Source: Rusavskia elegans
Taxonomy: Eukaryota > Ascomycota > Lecanoromycetes > Teloschistales > Teloschistaceae
Reading direction: 5' to 3'
NCBI GenBank assembly: GCA_011316305.1
Contig: SAUG01000060.1
Coordinates: 186,001-250,000, forward strand
DNA length: 64,000 bases
Shown here: positions 11,500 to 21,800 of the stretch, in pieces
Numbering within the stretch: the first letter of the stretch is position 1
Layout of the letters: every line of letters begins with the position of its first letter
Program-made: the position numbers and the translations under genes
The notes under the pieces: model-generated
The model's input: the letters and a program-made list of their open reading frames with translations, nothing else
The model's database searches: none
What the model was told of the DNA's origin: nothing

Positions 11500-12830
11500 T
11501 CTATCGAATCTATACTTTTCTTATCTAGATTTCTAGAAAATTTACTGCCGTCGAAATGAAATACTAGCCGATAGTATTTAAAGTTAGAGAATTTATTTAG
11601 ATAGTAAAGAAATTATATTATCTAAATAAAGTACTATATTACCCGATAATTATCGATACTAACTATAATATAAACGTTGATATAGCGAAATAGAATGGCC
11701 TTAATATAAAATCTATAGTACGGGTTACTTTTCGTTATATTCGTTTATCGGATATCTATCTAGATTCCGGTTTAATATACGATATAAATTTAGTAAATCG
11801 ATTATTATTCCGAACGCTCTATTAAGATTTTCTATTATTAACGAAATTTATAAATTTTTTAAAATACGATAAATAGATCTATCGAATACGAAAAAAATAG
11901 AATCTATTTAGTATATATAGTATAGCTAACCGATAGCTATAGTAGAAATATCGAATAAATTTTAAACTCGAATTAAAGAGGTCTATATAGAAGATACGAA
12001 CTGTTTAGAGATATTTGAATAACTCTAGATTAATAATAGACTAGAGAAAGACGGAATTCGACTACTATTTTCGCCACACCGAGATTTTTTTTATTTTAAT
12101 AATTAGGAACTAAGTCGTCGTCTTGTTATTTTAATCGAATTAGATGAAAAGTTATACTATATAATTTATAATAATATAGATTGTCTTTGTTATACTGGAA
12201 TATACGAAAGATTTATAGATAAAATCTTTATCTTTAATATAGCGAAGAGATTGAAGTAATATATAGTTTATTACCTCGATTATTAAATAAGATAAATATT
12301 ATACTATCAATTTTTCGAATTACTATAACTAATCTTTTATCTAGCGAAGCCGTTTAATATTTTCTTAACCGATTATATTCTAGTTTTACTAATTTTTATC
12401 CTAGAAAAATCTAACTGCTATATACCGATAATAGATAATTTTATAAAAGTAATTACTATTATTTTAAATAATTTTTCCTAGAGCGGAAGGGATTAGATAA
12501 TTACTTTATTTAACCGTCTAAATTTTAATCTATAGAGTATATCGAAAACTATAATATCTAATAGAAACAATAAATTTATCGACGAGTTTTCGTCTATAAT
12601 ATTTAGACGATTCGGAATCTATTAAATCTTTTCTATATTATAGTATCTATTGGTAGATTGATATTCGGAATATATAAATAAGACGGTAGGATTTACTTTA
12701 TAATATTATTTTATAACGTTCGATAACTATTAATAATAGCTAACGATTTTATCTTTTCTATCCGCTAACTTTTTTAATAATATAAATAAAGGAATAGACT
12801 ATACTATAATATAAGTAATATACGATAGAC
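11500..12830 (+). pseudogene. RIP-mutated Ty3/gypsy pol relic: RNase H and integrase
   Basis: Reading through TAA/TAG stops, 11532-11800 gives SRKFTAVEMKY, then KVREFI and later IDTNYN...DIAK, in the order expected for a Ty3/gypsy RNase H domain (F-T-x-x-E, T-D-H-x-x-x-x-D). From about 12365 the frame gives an integrase catalytic core: DYILVL at the place of the first acidic block, then DNFIKVI (usual DKFTK), NRLN, and ISNRNNKF (usual ISDRDPKF) at 12552-12580. After a shift, D-stop-YSEYINKTV follows near 12653-12690, matching DGQSERTNQTV. This is an autonomous-type element distinct from the 3.35-kb family. Its LTRs were not identified. The left limit may be the copy-B LTR end at 10968. A reverse transcriptase should lie at 10.97-11.5 kb but I could not read it. 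Confidence 0.65.
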
Positions 12831-15297
12831 GTTTTAAAAAAGAATTCGATTTTACGAAAACCGAAGAGAATATACTAATTATCGATCTTTCGGAAAAAGA
12901 TCTTACGGCTACGCCGTAGGTTTAACGTACTAGAGCGGCGCCGCCGACGATAAAGGCGAATTTTGCTCTATCTACTGAAGCAAATACGCTAACAGTCGTA
13001 GAATCTATAGTAAACGTATATTCTATCGCTATAGAGATATCCGAATCGTAGAAACTCTACTAGCTAACCTATATCAATATCAAAAAGACTATTATTTTAG
13101 CCGTAATAGTAATAAATTGTTAATACTATTTAGAATATTAATAACAGTTTTTCCGCGCTAGTAATTAGATAAATTTACCGCTTTATTAAAGGTATACTAT
13201 ATCTAGCTTTGACGATCGGAATTATAAATTAAATAATAATTCGCAGAACCTTTTAAAATTATCGAAAAAATAAATCTATTAGTCTATTACCTTCGTTTAC
13301 TAAATTTAATAAATCGTTTATATTCTGTTATTTTCTTTGAAAAATTTATATTTGAAATTATATTGAGTTTATATATAAATATATATAAATATATTAATAA
13401 TTTTATAAACGGCAACGATTACTGTATTTTACGTATAAAGAGTTTTTTACAGATAAAGATATATTTATCAGGCAAGATTTACAGCGCAGTTAATTATATT
13501 AACTATTTTCTTTTTTATTCGATTACGAATCCTCTATTATATTAATATAACTTCGGTTTTCGATCTACTAGGTTTTTATCGACGTTATAAATAATTATAA
13601 ATAACTAATATTTTCACTATATCTATCTACTATATCACGATGTAATTATCTATAGTTATCGCCTCGACTATATTTATTATATAATCTATATCTAAACGTT
13701 CCGTTAAACTATTAAAATATTCTTTCGTCTATATAGTTTTAAAAAAGTCGCTAGATAGTACGCTAGCTACTACGGCTAGAAGTTTTACCTAGTCGATTAG
13801 ACTAAAAAAGAGTAGAAAAGTCGGGTAGCGTATTTAAAAGGCGGTAAAAAAGAGGTTTTTATTAAAATTAAAATAGATTACTTATATAACGGGTAGTCGA
13901 TATCCGCGCGGGTAGATATAGTTATTACGGATATAAAAAAGTACTATTATCTCGTTTAGTTTATAACTATAGCTATTATTAGAATATATACGTACGTAAA
14001 AGACCTTAATAAATCGTAGTATTTACGATGATATAGTTTATACTACTAGTAAAAGAAGAAAAAGCGATAACTACGAGGTGTATTTATCTATAGAAATTTC
14101 TACGTTAAATTATCGGTAGAAGAATACGTTATATTACTAAATAAATTTAAATTCAAATTTTAAAAAACCGTTATTTACGTCAATTAAATTAAGATATAAA
14201 TTCCACTATCGTATATTCGATACTGTTATACTAACGTTTAATTTACTTATCGAACCACTGATCGGGTACAAAAATCAAAACAAATTAACTAAATAAATAA
14301 ATAGTCTATTAGTTTAATTATTTATTTAAAACTAGATAAATCTCTTTATAAAGATCCGTATAAACGCTAACTAAGCGAACCGATCCTTATTTTTATAAAC
14401 GAGGTTAATCGTTCTATCTAACGTCTACTACGCCGCCGCGATTAGAGGCGCCAAAATAGAGGAGTATTTACGGAATATTTAGTTAAATACTAGAATTTAG
14501 ACGCGAAATAGGAGTAATAGAAGCCTAGAAAGACTATTTTAAACTAGTTAAAAGCGGATTTCGAAGCCGCGTAAGCTCTAGCTAAATAGTACCCTCAGTA
14601 ATAATTAGATAGAAGGAAAAAAGAAACGTAATACGCTCTAAAAAAATATCTAAGCGTATCTTTTACAATAAAAGAAATTTTTTTTAAACCCGATAACTAT
14701 TACGGTTATTTATTCGCTGGATTTTTATTATATTAACGGATATCAACTCTTTATAGTTAACGTTATAGAGCCAATTTTATAGACTTTACTTGCTTTTATA
14801 TATATATATATATATATAGATTTTATCGATTATTATCGATTATTACTATTCTACGTATCTATTATATATTCGTTTCAATTTGGTTTTATTAATATATCTA
14901 TAGATTTAGATATAATTCGTAATTAATTAATCGAAGTTAATAAAGAAAATATTTTAATTTTAATACTAGAACAATATATAGTAATTACTAATAAAATATA
15001 AATAAACTATAAAATCAAATTCGAAAACTATATATATTATAAAATTGTCTATAATTTAATTAATTAGTTTTTTATATATATTAAACTTAATTATATAATC
15101 AAATAACTATTTAAAAGTAATCAATAATCAGTGTAACTAAATACTACTAATTATCAAACAATATTTAAAAGTTTAATATATATTAAAAAATTAATTATTA
15201 AATATTATATTCGATAAATTTAGTATAGAATTCTAATAATAAACTATAAATAATATATATAACGATTTTTCAAAATATCCGACCATGTAAAACCGTT
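12831..15297. other. RIP-mutated block with one readable coding remnant
   Basis: Probably continues the gypsy relic and then another old element. At about 14330-14680 (+) one frame stays readable through TAA/TAG stops: LKADFEAA, stop, ALAK, stop, YP, three stops, LDRRKKET, stop, YALKKYL. Each stop is explained by a former Gln (CAA/CAG). A charged, probably coiled-coil segment results; I do not recognise the family. A (TA)n run lies at about 14796-14818. The rest shows no recognisable feature. Confidence 0.45.
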
Positions 15298-15918
15298 TTA
15301 TTTTAAAGGCGTAAAAAGTTACCGCCAAAAAAGTGAACCCAAAAATCGCGGGAGCGCTAGCAGAAAATTCCGTCTAATCAAATCTATTGAATTCTCTCTG
15401 TATTTCGTAAAAAATAAAACGCTTTTTTTTAAATATATAATTTTTTAAAATTTGTTAATTAGAATTTAATTATTTTTATATCGTTTAAAAAATCTAAACG
15501 AGCTTTTTAATTTATATAAACTATAGTTTTCACTATCAGATACGTATTATATATATATATATCTATTATAGAAAGATCTAGATATTAGATATTGGAATTA
15601 GATAAATTTTAGTAATTTTAATAGAACTGTCAGAGTCTATACGATCGTAATTTAGATAAAGATATTCTATATTTATAGGTATTTAACGACTATTAGTTAA
15701 TTAGTCGTATAAATTAGATATATTAATAACGTTTAAAAAAAGTAGTAATTATTTTACGTTACGTAAAGATTATTCTATATAGAAAAATCTATTACTGTAG
15801 AAGTCAGTTTTCGTAGTCCGGTAGAACCCAGGCTAATACTCTAATTAGCCGGACCCCTGCTAGCGCTCCCGCGATTCTTGCGCTCACTTTTTCTGGCGGT
15901 CACTTCTTGCGCCCCCAA
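15298..15918. mobile_element. MITE-like inverted repeat, one arm RIP-mutated
   Basis: The segment TGCTAGCGCTCCCGCGATT (from 15858) and what follows to about 15918 recurs inverted at about 15298-15366. Over ~65 bp the differences are mostly G-to-A or C-to-T in the left arm, as expected of RIP. The two arms enclose ~490 bp of AT-rich DNA. The right arm lies at the boundary of the GC-normal island and is unmutated. The 14-bp core GCTAGCGCTCCCGC occurs again at 45107. The exact termini and target duplication are unclear, and the arms could instead be ends of two different elements facing each other. Confidence 0.45.
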
Positions 15919-15949
15919 GACATAACAATGCAAGACCATCCAGGCGACA

Positions 15950-16372
15950 ATGCTTCTGTACCAGGGCATGTTGTATAGTGTACAACTCTTTATAGGCATC
16001 GTAGCAACGGCAGAGGTGGACCAGATTGCGATAGATAGATGCTGTTTGGGCTTGACCTTCTCACCCGCCCCGAAGCGTAACCCTGAGCACATCGTTGCCT
16101 TCACGCAACCCAAATGGTTGCAACTAGTACCAGATGCCCTCACGCAACCCAAATACTTACAACTAGCGCCAGATACCCTCACGCAACCTAAATGGTTGCA
16201 ACTAACGCCAGATGCCCTCACGCAACCCAAATGGTTGCAACTAGCGCCAGATGCCCTTACGCAACCCAAATGCTTACAACTAGCGCCAGATACCCTCACG
16301 CAACCCAAATACTTACCAGATACCCTCACGCAACCCAAATGCTTGCAACTAGCGCCAGGTGCCCTTATGTAG
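15950..16372 (+). CDS. Open frame across a 39-bp minisatellite (13-residue repeats)
   Basis: A 140-codon frame. The first ~51 residues are followed by seven copies of a 13-residue unit of the form TQPKWLQLAPDAL, one of them shortened to ten. Because the unit is 39 bp (a multiple of three), all frames on both strands stay open, including a 196-codon minus-strand frame (15841-16431) with a Cys-His unit. The open frame is therefore weak evidence of coding. No start context, intron or family match supports expression. I treat it as a possible product of the minisatellite. Confidence 0.2.
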   Translation: MLLYQGMLYSVQLFIGIVATAEVDQIAIDRCCLGLTFSPAPKRNPEHIVAFTQPKWLQLVPDALTQPKYLQLAPDTLTQPKWLQLTPDALTQPKWLQLAPDALTQPKCLQLAPDTLTQPKYLPDTLTQPKCLQLAPGALM

Positions 16373-16440
16373 CCCAAATGGTTGCCAAGAACGCTAAGTG
16401 CCCTCACGGAGCCCACATGGCTGCCAGCCACGCCAAACCT
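16099..16440. repeat. 39-bp minisatellite, about nine units
   Basis: Tandem units beginning CCTCACGCAACCCAAATG and ending GCGCCAGATGC. Units 1-5 and 7 are full length, unit 6 lacks nine bases, and units 8-9 are diverged. Variants alternate between TGGTTGCAA, TACTTACAA and TGCTTGCAA. It is not RIP-mutated: CpA and TpG are frequent. Confidence 0.9.
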
Positions 16441-16717
16441 CGGTTTGTTTCCTCTCTATTTTCGTGAGATCGCCATCTCTATTAATGCTATTTGTTAGAG
16501 TTCGGGCGGGCTGGGTGCAGTTGGGGGTGTGATAAGCGTGTGAGTTTACGACTGATATCCTTCAAATCTGCCTGCCTACCTTTATATTTATTAATGCCGT
16601 ATCTACGCCTGACTGAGAAGCAGTTGCCTTCCAGCTCATCCTATCTACCACTTTATCTTCTCGTCTTTCCTCTCCTCCTCCTCCGGCCTCTGCTCTTACT
16701 TCACACTTGGAAGTACC

Positions 16718-17803
16718 ATGCCTGCGGACCTGAGCATGGCAACGGCGCCAGAAGATTGCTCCAAGGTGTCAGTCGAAACGAGCTCGAGAGATTCTTTCTG
16801 GTCGCTTATTATCACCGTCGAGATCTCAAACCTAATCCCGCCAGGTCTCGTCTTTGATCTCGCTTCGTTCGTTAAGCCTTTCGTCATTCTGAAGGCCGAT
16901 CAAGGGCCTCCGTTGGAGACCCTCCTTATACCGTTCAACGGTGGCATCTGGAGAAACATTTGAGCGACTCTGATCAACCTTGAACAACGTTTGCCCGAAC
17001 TCATCGTGGATTTTTGTATTCACATTCTGAAACAAAAGTTTGAGGTCGAATAATGGAAGGTGGCACTTAAGAAGACACCGACAGTCTGTCGTCAGATCTC
17101 CTGTCCCGGCAACTGCAACTGACTCACTACAGGGTCAACTTCAAGCTGTTGCAACTTATCAAACTCCAGCTTTTACCGAACGACCCGTCTCATCGATCAA
17201 TATCCTCCTAATCGGCGGAGATAGAGGGTCCAGTTATCCTGCAAACTCACAAGATCAACAGCTCAGCAATAACGAAAACCGACATCCAACACCGATAGAA
17301 GAAGAAGAAATGGGAGACCGATCACAAAGCAAAATCATGACAACCTAGATTATGGAGGAGAGGGGATCGAGCCTGATCGTGTTTCGCTTCCAAGGAAGGA
17401 ATGCCGCCCGGGGCTTCCCGATCACTACAAAGAAGGGTGGGCAGCCGATCGTGTTCCGAGTATCCTTCTTGCTCTGCTTGCTTGTGGGTTTGGAGCCATC
17501 CATTGCTTGGTCTGGAATTCGTTGTTTCCATCGTCAAAGGAAAGACTTGCTTAGCGCGTTTGCTCGGCGATAACGACAGTCTTACCCGTCCTAATCATGA
17601 TGCTCTTCAAAGTAATAGACTATAATCGAATTGTAGAGAACGATGCTATACCCCTAGCAGCTCTTTTAGCTTTAGGCTCATACATAGTTGGGCGAACCAC
17701 CCTTGTTGTGTTGGCATTCATAGCGCTTCGAGCATTACCAGCGGACGCTTTCCAAACAGTGAATTGGAACAACTACTTCCCACAACCTGCGATTCAAATA
17801 TAG
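16718..17803 (+). pseudogene. Decayed polytopic membrane-protein gene (fungal-specific type)
   Basis: An ATG at 16718 (context TACCATGCC) opens 81 codons ending in TGA at 16961. The same frame goes on as ATLINLEQRLPELIVDFCIH to a TAA, then a frame change leads to LLSRQLQLTHYRV and KLLQLIKLQLLPN. From about 17396 to 17803 the frame reads LPDHYKEGWAADRVPSILL, a hydrophobic segment with GFGAIHCLVWN, FPSSKERLA-stop-RVCSAIT, then two more hydrophobic segments and LRALPADAFQTVNWNNYFPQ before TAG. The order (Trp-rich loop, FPS-x-x-E-x-x-L-W, three or four membrane spans, a final ALR-x-LP-x-x-x-x-Q-x-V-x-W) fits a family of uncharacterised fungal membrane proteins that I recall. The stop after ERLA replaces an expected Trp: TGG to TAG is a RIP-type change. 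Some stops could be in unrecognised introns. Function unknown. Confidence 0.5.
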
Positions 17804-17861
17804 TCAAGTAGATTAATCCTGGCGTAGTCCGGTTATTCGGGGTTGACGGAAATACTGATTA

Positions 17862-18663
17862 TTGGATGCAACCTTTCTGTCGCTGGAGGTCGCGCCAGCG
17901 CGGATTCACACGAGCCAGATTCATCCCCTATGCTCTTCCAAAGGTGATGACCTTGCAAGTCTAGCCATCTTCAAATCCGCTGTCCCGAGCCTACATCCAA
18001 GATTGAAGTCTTGTGAGGACATTGCGACGGAACCCTGTTCTCTCACCTTAACCGAAAGATCCGTAACGACGGGATCGAACGTTATCACAAAGACAACCAA
18101 CTCTCTTCCGATGACCTCAAGTTCTCAAGGGTAAGAAATGAAGCCTGTGCTTAAGTGCGCCTGTCGGTCCTGGCCTGAAAAGCTCACGAATGTTTGGTAG
18201 AAGGTACAGCCAGCATCGCGAGCCGTCCGCGCAAGAATTTTTGTCCATAGCACGGAGACGTCTGTTCCTGATCCGGACAGTGGCGAGGTTTGAGGGCCAT
18301 TTTCAATATCCGTTATGGGAGAGTGAGAAGGAGTACTTGGCGGACCTTCTGAAGGTCGATAGGCTTGCAAAGGAGGAGCGTACTATTCAGGACGCTTCAT
18401 CATGTCGACAGCAAGCGATGAATCCATCGATATCCTCTCGACGTCCACCCAGGAATAAAAAACACGTACGGAAGGATGCGAGGTCGGATGCGACAAAGAG
18501 CGATGGGGATACTCGAGGGAGGGAAGCAGCAGAAGTAGACGTCATGGAAGCACAGGACGAGGAAACGGAGGAAGCATTACGATGGCTACAAGTGGAATGG
18601 GTGTCGTTGGTAAAAACTCTGAGGCAGAGAGACTCGGATGCTCAGTGGGATGATGTTTATTAG
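17862..18663 (+). CDS. Hypothetical gene, two-exon model of 243 aa (uncertain)
   Basis: ATG at 17862, exon 1 to 18130, intron 18131-18200 (GTAAGA...GGTAG, 70 nt), exon 2 18201-18663; the joint is in phase and gives 243 codons without a stop. Exon 2 encodes a basic segment QEFLSIARRRLFLIRTVARF, then a charged region and an acidic C-terminus ending in ALRWLQVEWVSLVKTL and DDVY. Alternatively exon 1 is not used: a second frame of the same stretch reads RCPEPTSKIEVL-stop-GHCDGTLFSHLNRKIR and then DGIERYHKDNQL, which looks more protein-like and would make this another decayed gene. The intact ORF starting at 18190 (157 codons) is the minimum. No family recognised. It lies 58 bp beyond the decayed membrane-protein gene, same strand. 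Confidence 0.4.
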
Positions 18664-18860
18664 GTGAGGATGATGGGAAGCCATATTGGATATCCTCGAT
18701 AACGGATGGAAGCCCACATGGATAACAGGATATTGGTGGTGTTGAATTTTGTTCCTTGCTGTCCCGGCCGCCGTAGTCCCTTCCCAGCGACGGTCACATC
18801 CTCGACCCGGTAGTCACGATTTGCTCTGAGCGGAGAATTTCATCCTTTCAGCCTAAGAGT

Positions 18861-18881
18861 GCGACCGTAGCCTACGGTCGC
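18861..18881. repeat. 21-bp near-perfect palindrome
   Basis: GCGACCGTAG, one base, CTACGGTCGC: ten-base arms with a single central base, at the right edge of the GC-normal island. It could be a hairpin, a protein-binding dyad or the remnant of a transposon end. A related GCGACGGTCAC lies 68 bp upstream. Confidence 0.6.
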
Positions 18882-18899
18882 CCGGACTACCGATAACGC

Positions 18900-21800
18900 A
18901 CCCCTAAGAGCACTAGCGTATATTCTAGACTTTCCGTGTTATCATCCGTAAACGATATCTTAGGGTCCAGCCCCGGTCTCTGAACAATATACTGATTAGT
19001 TATCTACTGCAATTCAGTATAATACTTATAATAAAGATAAATTCTCGAAAACTTCTTATAGATATTCCTTTAGGGTACCGTATAGATTAATATCTATTAA
19101 TTAAGACGTTATATTTTATTTAAACTTTATATATAAATAGTTAATCTACTAGTAGATTATAGAAAATAACTTTATATACGATTATAATAAAGCTATAATA
19201 GCGTTGAAACTCGGATATTAACTTTTAATTATATCTAACTTTAAATTTTTCTAAAATAGTATATAGGCGCCTATATTTTCTTAACGGGTAAAATATTAAA
19301 TATATAAATTATTTAGAAAATTTAGTTCTAATTATAAATTAAATTAAATTTAAATTATATAAAATATTAGTAGAATATAGTATAGAATATCTGTTCTACT
19401 ATATATATATATATATATAGTTATAATAGTATAATATTAGTTATTTTAAACCTTATATTATTTATACGCGTAGTATAAGTAGAGATCTACTCTATCGTAT
19501 ATATTAAAAATACCTAATTATATAGAAAATATATAATATAAATAGAAAAATCCTATTTCGGATATTATCTATATATAGGAAACCCGTCTTTAGTACTACT
19601 AGCTCCGCTTTATATAATTATATAACGAACTTTAAATATATCTAGTATTTTTCCCGCCCTAGAAAATCTTATTAATATAAAAGGGATTCGTACTATCTAT
19701 ACCCTTTATAAACTATATTATAGAGCCGCTATATAATTATTAGTAAAGTTTCGGAACTAGATAATATCGAATAGTATAAATACCGAGATAGTAGCGGTAC
19801 TATAGCTATCCCGGCTATAGTATTTTAAGGTCTATAAAATAAAATTATAACTATAATAGTAAAAAATAATATAATTTCTATAACGTCTTTAATTAGCGAT
19901 AATAGAGCTAATCTTATTAAATATATAAAGGAATATTTTCTAAATATCTATCTACTATTATATTTATATTTAGGAATACTATTATATATAAAAGTACTCG
20001 CGTATATAGATATCGAAATATCCGATCGGAATTTAAATAAAATAAAGAATTTAGGAGCTTAGAAAATAGTTATACTTAGTATTTACTACTGAATATCGGA
20101 ATTATTAATTAATAAAAAAGGGAAGCAGCTTATATCTATAGCTATTTTAAATACTTCTATAGCCAAATATTAATATAATTAGTCGCTAGACTTTAAATAT
20201 AGGGAATATAGCTTATATCTATAGCTATCGTAAGTTTTTATTATATAATAAAAGCCTAAAGATATATTAATATAATAGAATTTCTTAGATATATAAATAT
20301 TTTATTTACTATATTTAATAAATAAATTTTCTATTATCTATAAAACTCTTTTTATATATTCGTTTCTCGGCGTAATAGAGAAGGATTCTAAAAAAGAAAG
20401 ATCTTATTATCTAGTAATATAGCCTCTAGTTAATACTATTAGATATAGGTAAAGTTTTTAAGTAATTTATATTTAGTCTAGAAGATTTTCTATTCTTATA
20501 TATATTAATAGTATATTAGAAAACTACTCCGGATATTATATAATAGTAATTTACTGTAATTATAAAGCGGATATAGTTTTCTACGGTTAGTTATAAAATT
20601 AGCCAAGATATTAGAAAATTCCGAAAATATAGAAAATAAACCTTATTATATTTTTTCTATTTCTAATATTTCTAATATATCTTTTTATATTCGTTACTAA
20701 AACTATACTTTATTATAGCTATATTCTATTCTATTTTCTATAGGTACTAATTATATATACTATATAGCTAAATACTATATAGAATCTAGAGATATCCTAA
20801 ATATATAGTTAGTATAGATAGAAATTAGTAATAATAAAAGGAAGAGCCTTTAGAGATATAAAATATATAAGGAAGGCTGGAAATAATTAAAAAAGTTAAT
20901 CGAAATAGTCCTAATTAAGAGGATAATAATAGGGCGAATTAAAGAACTAATAGGTAAGCTCTAGTAAAATACAGATTAATAGTAGGCTTTTAAAGGTTTC
21001 GGATAATATTAAAAAATACTAGAAAATAATTAAAAGTATCGAAAAAGATTCTTTAATTATAATTAGTAATTATAGGATTCTAAAAATTTTAAAAAAAGGG
21101 CTAGCTAGTACTACCGCCCGCCTATCTACCCGCGTATCTATATTAAGTATCGGTATTATAGACTAATATCTTTCGATATAACGCGATAATATATTATAAC
21201 CTTTATACCTACTAATAATCTAATATATTAAAACGTATATTTAAACGCTACATTTACCTATTACTAAGATCAGATAGAAGGCGATTTAATACTTTTAACT
21301 ATACCTATTAAATAGATATATAAAGCGCTGAATCTAGATTAATAATTCGATATATTATAACCCTCGCGCCTATTAATAATCTAATATATTAAAACGCGTA
21401 TTTAAATACTACGTTTACCTATTACTAAAATTAGCGGTAAAAGGAAAATATATATAATTAATATATTCTAATACTTATATAAAATAAAGCTATTATAAGG
21501 TTTTTCTAAAATATTCTTCGGATATTCCTCGAATATTCCTTAGAAATATTCCTTAAATATATTTAAACGAAGGCTTTTTATACTAGTTTATATTAATAAT
21601 ACTATAGGATTTCGAGAGGGGCTAGATACTATTAATACGCTTCGAGCTAATACTAAAATATATAGCGCCTAGAATATATTAATTCCGGTAGGCCTAGAAT
21701 ATAATTTTAGCGGAAAGAAAAAAGTAGATAAATAGAGAAAAGGAAAAGCTAAATATCTTTAGAAATTAGTAGTTAATAGTACTAATAGTAGGAATATTAG

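Noticed and set aside
13363..13545. 60-codon open frame in the AT-rich block
   Set aside because: Ile/Tyr/Asn-only composition typical of chance open stretches in RIP-mutated DNA; no family or start context.
14796..14818. (TA)n run as a centromere or origin signal
   Set aside because: Short dinucleotide run common in AT-rich RIP DNA; nothing else supports a functional site.
15841..16431. 196-codon minus-strand Cys/His repeat ORF
   Set aside because: It is the antisense of a 39-bp minisatellite whose unit length keeps all frames open; the Cys-His unit has no zinc-finger spacing match.
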